Origin: Dastarcus helophoroides
Lineage: Eukaryota > Arthropoda > Insecta > Coleoptera > Bothrideridae
Assembly (NCBI GenBank): GCA_028583605.1
Contig: CM053331.1
Location: forward strand, 9,904,857 to 9,968,856
Length of the DNA: 64,000 nucleotides
Reading direction: 5' to 3'
Positions 58,445-64,000 of this stretch are shown in pieces. The translations under genes and the position numbers were made by a program. Within the stretch, counting starts at the first letter, position 1; each line of letters begins with the position of its first letter. The notes under the pieces are model-generated. The model was not told the origin of the DNA. It ran no database searches and worked only from the letters and a program-made list of their open reading frames with translations.

Positions 58445-58920
58445 TTTTCTAATATAGGCAATTTTCCCTTACGGAAAGATTGGAAGTAATAATAATCAAA
58501 TTAAAACATAATCTAAACAACTAAAGTATATCCCAGTATCTCTCTGAAGATGATAGTTTAGCTGTTGAAATGCGTTAGAACAACCTTTGTTTTTTTTTAA
58601 TCTTTCTTGGTTTCAGGGGACAAGATTTGTATTTCAATTTTAGTATACACATTTTGGCATATTCAATTTAAATTCAATAGAGTAATCGACTAGTAGTTCA
58701 AAGAGTGTTTTTTGGTAACGCAGTACTGATATATCTGATTACGTATATGGCAATATGATCCATTTTCCCCTATCTTTGGTAGCTTAGTGCCCCTAAAGAA
58801 GTTTTTACTTTAAAAATCTAATTTGTAATACTTAATGCAAATATGAAATATTGCTGCCATTTGCTAAGTAGTACGATTGAACATGGGTTTGTATTGTACC
58901 GTCAACGGTTGCACTACAAC
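58445..58920 (+). other. Cargo between the two hAT copies
   Basis: Holds the Penelope terminal repeat at about 58535-58645. The rest (58650-58920) is A+T-rich with no gene. Confidence 0.5.
58536..58592 (+). ncRNA. Hammerhead-type ribozyme motif, stem II kept by wobble pairs
   Basis: CTGAAGA (58544-58550), then GATAGT TTA GCTGTT, GAAA, TGCGTT, and agaacaacc. Against the 20.3-kb copy, stem II has three changes that all leave G-U pairs, so the helix still forms. Helix III keeps U-G and A-U pairs and the GUU triplet. Upstream CTCT pairs with AGA(A) after the cleavage position. Downstream cttggtttcaggggacaaga is the common Penelope end. Confidence 0.6.
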
Positions 58921-59966
58921 CAGTGGCGGCTGGTCTTAAAGAGCGCAAGAGCGCGCGCTCCTCGTTAAATGAGCGATCTATTTATTCTTTTCGTTTTAAT
59001 GTAAAAGACTTGGATTTATCACATTTTTAAACACAAAATAATAATATACTAATTAACTAATAATTCTAGTGAGAGACTTGGAATAAAGTACGCAAACGTT
59101 TGATTCCACTATATTAAATATTATAAGGAAATTTAAATAAGTTGGTGCGCGCAGAACTATGCACCTAGCGTAGCTGCCTTGCAATGCCTATCTCCACGGG
59201 ATACGGAGAAATAATTTACAGAACACCAACTTAAAGCTAGCCTGGGGTACGCCGCTCCGCGCTTATGCGCTATTGCCAAATGGTGAGTACGAGTCAGAGT
59301 TTGGAGTGTCTATTTACGGTTTATCATGCTAAATGCGCAGGTGCCGGCTGAACTGATTGCGATTGCTAATTGTACCACTTAAACACCTAACTCCCAATAG
59401 AAGCGCTATTCACAAAGAGATAGCAGTACCCATTCTAGAGTCTAATTATTTACTTGTAAATTTGGAGTTAAACAATTTTGATGAGAAAGTAATGAACACT
59501 TTATTTCTTTAAAAGATCGTAGAGCGGATTTTGTTTAAAAAAATATTTTTTGTGTTTTTGTAGAGTTTAATTAGAACTTTGTAATAAAATATATTTTATT
59601 TTCAAATTCAGTTTTTATGAAAAAGTGATATAATTTTATTCCTATGAAAGCAAACAATTTTAATTAAGTAATCCAGAGCCGCAACGACGTGCAACCGTAC
59701 AGAGTACTAAGGGTCTCGGAAATGACGACAATTTTTTTGTACTCGATGAAAATATATTAGAGATGATAACCCAAAAATATTTTAGAGGTTATAAGATGTT
59801 AATTAAATTTAATTCGTAAAAATACTACTAAATATCACACCTTTTGTATCACATTTGTTTTTCTTAAATTTAATACCTTGCTATGGCACTGAAGTCACCT
59901 AAACTCTTAACTACTAATATTTTTGCATCTGCGCACCCCCTGTTAAAAAGTCACCAGCCGCCACTG
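58921..59966 (+). mobile_element. hAT element copy B
   Basis: 1046 bp, termini CAGTGGCGGCTGGTCTT and AGTCACCAGCCGCCACTG. A shorter, diverged relative of copy A with no coding frame. The TACAATAC on its right matches the left flank of copy A. Confidence 0.75.
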
Positions 59967-59974
59967 TACAATAC

Positions 59975-62180
59975 TCTACTGTTAACAGTATTATGTAGCT
60001 ATGAGTAAGACGTGTAATAGAATATAAAAATGCGTGATTGGCACCGCGAATTAGCGACCAATAAGACTTATCATGCGAAATTGTGCTACACAGTCTGAGT
60101 TGACAAATATAAATTTTAACTCGCTTTATATCTATTTTAAGTTAAATTGACTGAAGCATTGTTTCAATTGCGTTTTAGTTTGATTATTATTTTAATTATT
60201 TAATTGTAGAATTACCATGCAGCATTATAGTAGTTTGTAAAACAAGAGGGGAAATGAGGATGATTTTTCTTCATGATGCTAATTTTAATTTACAAATTAT
60301 AGAATTATAAATTTGTATACTAAAATTAATTTGAAAACTAAAAAAAATTACTTCTACTTCCTAGTTTTAAGTTTTCACCTTTGTCGGCAGTCCCCATGGC
60401 TGCTTAATTGTTTTGCCGAACGCCAAAACATATTTTAGTGAGACCACTGCGGACACTAGAAACATTCGTCAAATGCATTGGAGAGCATACAAGGAACGTT
60501 TTCGAGGGTTATTTTAAAGAAAAACACTGGAACAAAGCAGAGGTCATTAAATTGAAAACAACAAAGACCAACCCGTTATGATTTGAATATTAAACATTTA
60601 CATAAGCCTTGGTTATTTTCTGGGTACGTGTCGTATAACGCAATTTTGCTGGCAACAAAGACATTTTAGCTACCAAGTCAACATTCAGCTTATAGGAACT
60701 TTCGCTTTACATAATATCAAGCACTTTCATCAGTCCTGATACCTAGCATATGTTCTCATGAAATGCAATTACGACATAAGAAGCAAATTTTATTACTTGC
60801 ATGTCCAATGAAATTCCGATCCTGGCGGAGAATCGAATTAGTTACGGGTTATACAATTATGTGAAAAGCAGAATATTCTGTCACGGAACACGTTCCTTGT
60901 CCACAATAGAGACAAACAAACGAAACTGATTAGATATATTTAGTTGGCAGTGTGGCAGCTTGACCGTAGCTCGTCAGGACGGAAAACTAGGACGCGAGAC
61001 ACGAAAAGGGGAGACTTGGGAATGGGGTATATGCGGCGACCGACTACAATTAGGTCTGTCATGTCAATCATATTTTAACAGCACCCTCGCCGCCGTGGAA
61101 GATACAAGGTCCTAATGAGACTACTACAAAGCAGAAATTACTTTTGCCCGTCGAGATAGTTATGTAGAAGGACAATTTTTATAGAGGTGCATTAAAATTC
61201 CTTCCCAGTTCCGACTAAAATAAAACTTGGATGTCTTCAAAACAATTTAATTATCGACGTTTTTTTAGTACTTCTCTCTGAATATACTATTTTTACTGAA
61301 GTAAACTAAATTTTAGCTTTACCTCTACTGTCAGCTTTAAGAGTAAATTGGGACTCATGGGTTTTATCATTAAAATTGACTTCTACGTTATCGGCATCTA
61401 CACATACATACCAAAGACGTGCAAAATACAAATGCGTTGCTTATGTTTAAAATCGATTGTCAAACGTTGAGTGTGTCCTGAGCGTCCGACGTAACTAAAT
61501 GTTTGTTACTTATATCAAATTTTCGGTTAGCCAAAGATGTGTTTAGATCCGCACTTTAAATGAGCGATATAATTTCAGTAACGTACACGTCCATCGGTTC
61601 GGAAGTTATTTTTGTATTTAACGTTTCAATTTTAAATGTTCTGCATTAATTTCGAAGCCAACAAACACTTATTTAATGCTACATTCCTCGTGCAGTGTGA
61701 CAAAACCTTCTTTGCAAAATACCAAACAACTGGTTAAGTAAAGATTCTAGAGCTTTGGTGACCAAATCACAAAATTATATCAAATAGAATAGAGATCATA
61801 CGATCCTATGTAATATACACACAGTAACAAACAATGGCAATAAATAACCACCCCAAGATATTTAGAGAAGTAGTTTGTTTCCTTAAAAATTACGCCTCTG
61901 GTGAATTCATAACAAAGAAGTTATTTGGCAAAATTATGGGCACAGACAAACTATGGACGCAGGGGTAAACATTGATGGATAAGCGGCTCCAAAAAATCTT
62001 TGTAGATTAGTCTGACTCCAAACAGACGATTGACAAGAAAAATTAATCTTTAAGGTGCACCCCTATTTAAAAAAACGTCATTGAGTTACTCTTAAATGTA
62101 ACATTGAATTCATTGATTCATCAAATATTTACCTTTCGTGAAATAACCCATATAAAAAAAATGTTAATATGTTAAATCGA
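59975..62180. other. 2.2 kb without a supportable gene
   Basis: Mixed composition. 60950-61130 is more G+C-rich (gacgcgagacacgaaaagggg, cctcgccgccgtgg) and could be part of an LTR or an old exon, but no motif, promoter or RNA gene is readable. Confidence 0.35.
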
Positions 62181-62182
62181 GC

Positions 62183-62551
62183 ATGATATTTTTAAAAAAC
62201 AAAAAAAATCGAGCTGATGAAAACAAAAATTTTAAGTTCGTCTCTCTTCCATTTAAACCCTCGCTTACGCATGGTTTAAGTGGAATTTTCCGAAAACAGA
62301 GCTTTCGAGTTGTTTACAGTTCTAACGGCAAAGTAAATTCGCTTTTAAGCAGTTTAAAGGATAAAGTAGAACAAACGGACAAGTCAGGTATTTATCAAAT
62401 TTTCTGTGAAGATTGTCCTCAAAATTACGTCTGGCAGACCAGACGATCTCTTAAAATCCGACTGAAGAAGCATTTGGCGCATTTGAGGAATGGAAGAACT
62501 GAGAAGTCAAGTGTGGCTCGACATGCTTTTCAATTATATTATAGGATAGAG
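62183..62551 (+). pseudogene. Penelope-like element: linker and GIY-YIG endonuclease, 3'-truncated by a hAT insertion
   Basis: The plus frame first shows the linker FKFVSLPFKPSLTHGLSGIF and KVNSLLSSLKDKVEQTDKSG that connects RT to endonuclease in Penelope-like proteins. Then GIYQIFCEDCPQNYVWQT: GIY followed by YVWQT, where the family has Y(I/V)G, so the key Gly is Trp here. RRSLKIRLKKHLAHLRNG and RTEKSSVARHAF follow; this is nearly the same protein as the minus-strand relic at 13.7 kb. At 62552 a hAT-like end cuts in, and the frame runs on for about 15 foreign residues to a TAA. The RT is missing, as is the part with the catalytic Glu. Confidence 0.82.
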
Positions 62552-64000
62552 CAGGAGTTAGCAAACTTTTAAGCCAAAAGAGCCATCCGCAATGAAAAAA
62601 TTGGTTTCGTGAATTTCAAAGAGCCACAAGTTTTTATTTCTGAATTCACATTTTATTTCATAGTTAAATCAGATAAATCAGACAAAATATGGGACAGGGG
62701 GAGACACCTATGACTCATGTAGTCAAAAGAAAACATATTCAGCCCAAAAGACCTTTCATTTCTCATAATTTGAAGCTTTATTTCAAAATTTTCCTTTTTC
62801 TCGTAAATTCGACTTTTTTAACTCTTCTCTGTATTCGTCTCTTTTTTAACTATGTATTTAAACTTTTTTTCCTAAATCTTCCTCTCTCCTCAAAACTCGA
62901 CAATCTGCGAAAATGTTTACTTTTTTTCTAATTCGACTTACACTGGAAGATTCGACCTATTTCTCAAAAATTCATCTTTTGTCGATTTCGTAATAAAGAA
63001 AAGTAAAAATTTTAAGTAATAATTTGGAAATGGTAAATAAAATAGTTTTTAAAGATTTCGATCTTTTTCTTAAATTTTCTTTTTTCGAAATTTAGATTTA
63101 TTCTTAAATTTGACTTTTTTCCAAAATTATATTTTTGTAACTTTGTGCTAAATTGCGACTTTTTTCTCGAAATTTCTATTCTTTTTAAATTACGTCCTCT
63201 TTTCAAATTTTACCATTTTCCCCAAATATTGACTTTTAATGAATATTTAAACTTTTATTTATTTTCTGGAAATTTCAACCTATTTCGCAAAATTAGGTGT
63301 TTTTCAAAATTTCAACTTTTAATTGAAAATTCAACATTTTATTATGTTTCTCCAAGCTGCGATTTTATCGACGAAATTCACCAATTTTCAGAATGTTTGA
63401 CTTTATCTAAAAATTTGATTTTGTTCTTAAAATTGACTTTCTCTGGGAAATTTTGATTTTTTTTTTAAAAGTTCAACACTTTTCTCGAAACAGGAAGTTT
63501 TACTCACATTCCTTTTTATTTAAAAATTATTTTACCAATTTTCTCATAATTCGAATTTTTCTGAAAATTTGAAGCTTTTTAATTCGTCTTGTTCTCGAAA
63601 TTTTAAATTTATTCTCAAAATTTAACTTTCTCCGGAAAATTGCAAATTATTTATTTTCTTCTTCTCTGAAAAAACTTCAACTTTTTAAAGTTCGACAATT
63701 TTTTCTAAGCTTTGAGTTTTTTACAATTTCTCTTTTCGAAATTTTACAATTTTTCACAAAATTCAAATTTGTCTAAAAATTTTAAATTTGTTCTGGGATT
63801 TAATCTAATGTCAACATTCGACGTTTTTTTCTAAAATTTTGCTTTTTAGAGAATTTTTGACAAATTCATATTTTTCGAAATCTCTTTTTTTCAAAATTTA
63901 AATTTTTCCGAAATTATCAACTTTTATTTCGAATGAAATTCATCTATTTTCAAATCTCAAAATTTGATTTTTTTTTCTTAAAATTCGACTTTCTCTGGGA
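62552..64000 (+). mobile_element. hAT-like left end followed by degenerate array 8, open at window edge
   Basis: CAGGAGTTAGCAAACTTTT at 62552 is close to the termini of the 53.3-kb hAT MITE and is followed by agccaaaagagccat, a common subterminal sequence of such elements. After about 200 bp it passes into the T-rich array (tttcgactttttt, tttctcaaaa), which continues to 64000. The right end would lie outside the window; the expected left duplication is GGATAGAG. Confidence 0.5.

Larger units (their letters stand above)
57096..59966. mobile_element. Candidate composite hAT transposon (two hAT copies plus cargo)
   Basis: Copy A (57096-58444) and copy B (58921-59966) each start CAGTGGCGGCTGGTCTTA and end with the complement of CAGT(G/A)(A/G)CGGCTGGTGACT. 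The outermost flanks are the same 8 bases, TACAATAC (57088-57095 and 59967-59974). The inner flanks differ (ttttctaa after A, actacaac before B). This is what movement of the whole 2871-bp unit would leave. The 476-bp cargo holds a Penelope terminal repeat with a hammerhead core. Alternative: recombination between two independent hAT insertions, or chance degradation of inner duplications. Confidence 0.6.

Overview
The window is A+T-rich eukaryotic repeat DNA, almost certainly from an arthropod and most likely an insect. It has no bacterial gene density, operons or CRISPR. It carries Tc1/mariner and hAT DNA transposons, Penelope-like elements, several LINE families with insect-type reverse transcriptases, a nearly complete Ty3/Gypsy element, and dispersed repeats with the agggttccgtacc / gacagacggacgg ends that are best known from Lepidoptera. 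The species cannot be fixed from this. I found no ordinary host protein-coding gene. The only features that look like working cellular genes are three identical 72-nt tRNA-His(GTG) copies.

Layout. 0-2 kb: a Penelope terminal repeat with a hammerhead-ribozyme core, then a decayed LINE with RNase H. 2-11 kb: three copies of the agggttccgtacc repeat, a 2.3-kb inverted-repeat element inserted into a tRNA-His-bearing repeat, and a long degenerate T-rich array. 11-22 kb: two LINE RT relics, a Penelope GIY-YIG relic, two Penelope ends, a 48-bp perfect inverted repeat and two more degenerate arrays. 22.9-26.2 kb: an LTR element with an 824-bp 3' LTR, a polypurine tract, a truncated 5' LTR and a GC-rich internal region with 30-bp and 21-bp coding-compatible minisatellites. 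27.2-36.3 kb: a foldback Tc1/mariner-like element, two more tRNA-His repeats and about 7 kb of degenerate arrays, one of which flips strand polarity in its middle. 38.6-40 kb: a LINE relic and a promoter-like block with a perfect heat-shock element. 41.1-45.8 kb: a Gypsy element with 166-bp LTRs, a 4-bp target duplication and one long gag-pol frame broken by a single stop plus a change at the integrase catalytic Glu. 46.9-56.7 kb: a second foldback element, a mariner-like and a Tc1-like transposase relic, a LINE that has lost its RT, and a clean hAT MITE. 57.1-60 kb: two hAT copies whose outermost ends share one 8-bp target duplication around a Penelope/ribozyme cargo. 62.2-64 kb: a Penelope GIY-YIG relic cut by a hAT-like end that leads into another degenerate array.

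The most interesting points are these: (i) hammerhead-type ribozyme cores repeated in Penelope terminal sequences, one keeping its stem II by wobble pairs; (ii) an identical tRNA-His inside three diverged repeat copies, each with a conserved 3' trailer hairpin and an oligo-T stop; (iii) a possible composite hAT transposon; (iv) an HSE/GATA/TATA promoter block with no gene after it; (v) long degenerate T-rich arrays with higher-order structure that start next to hAT ends.
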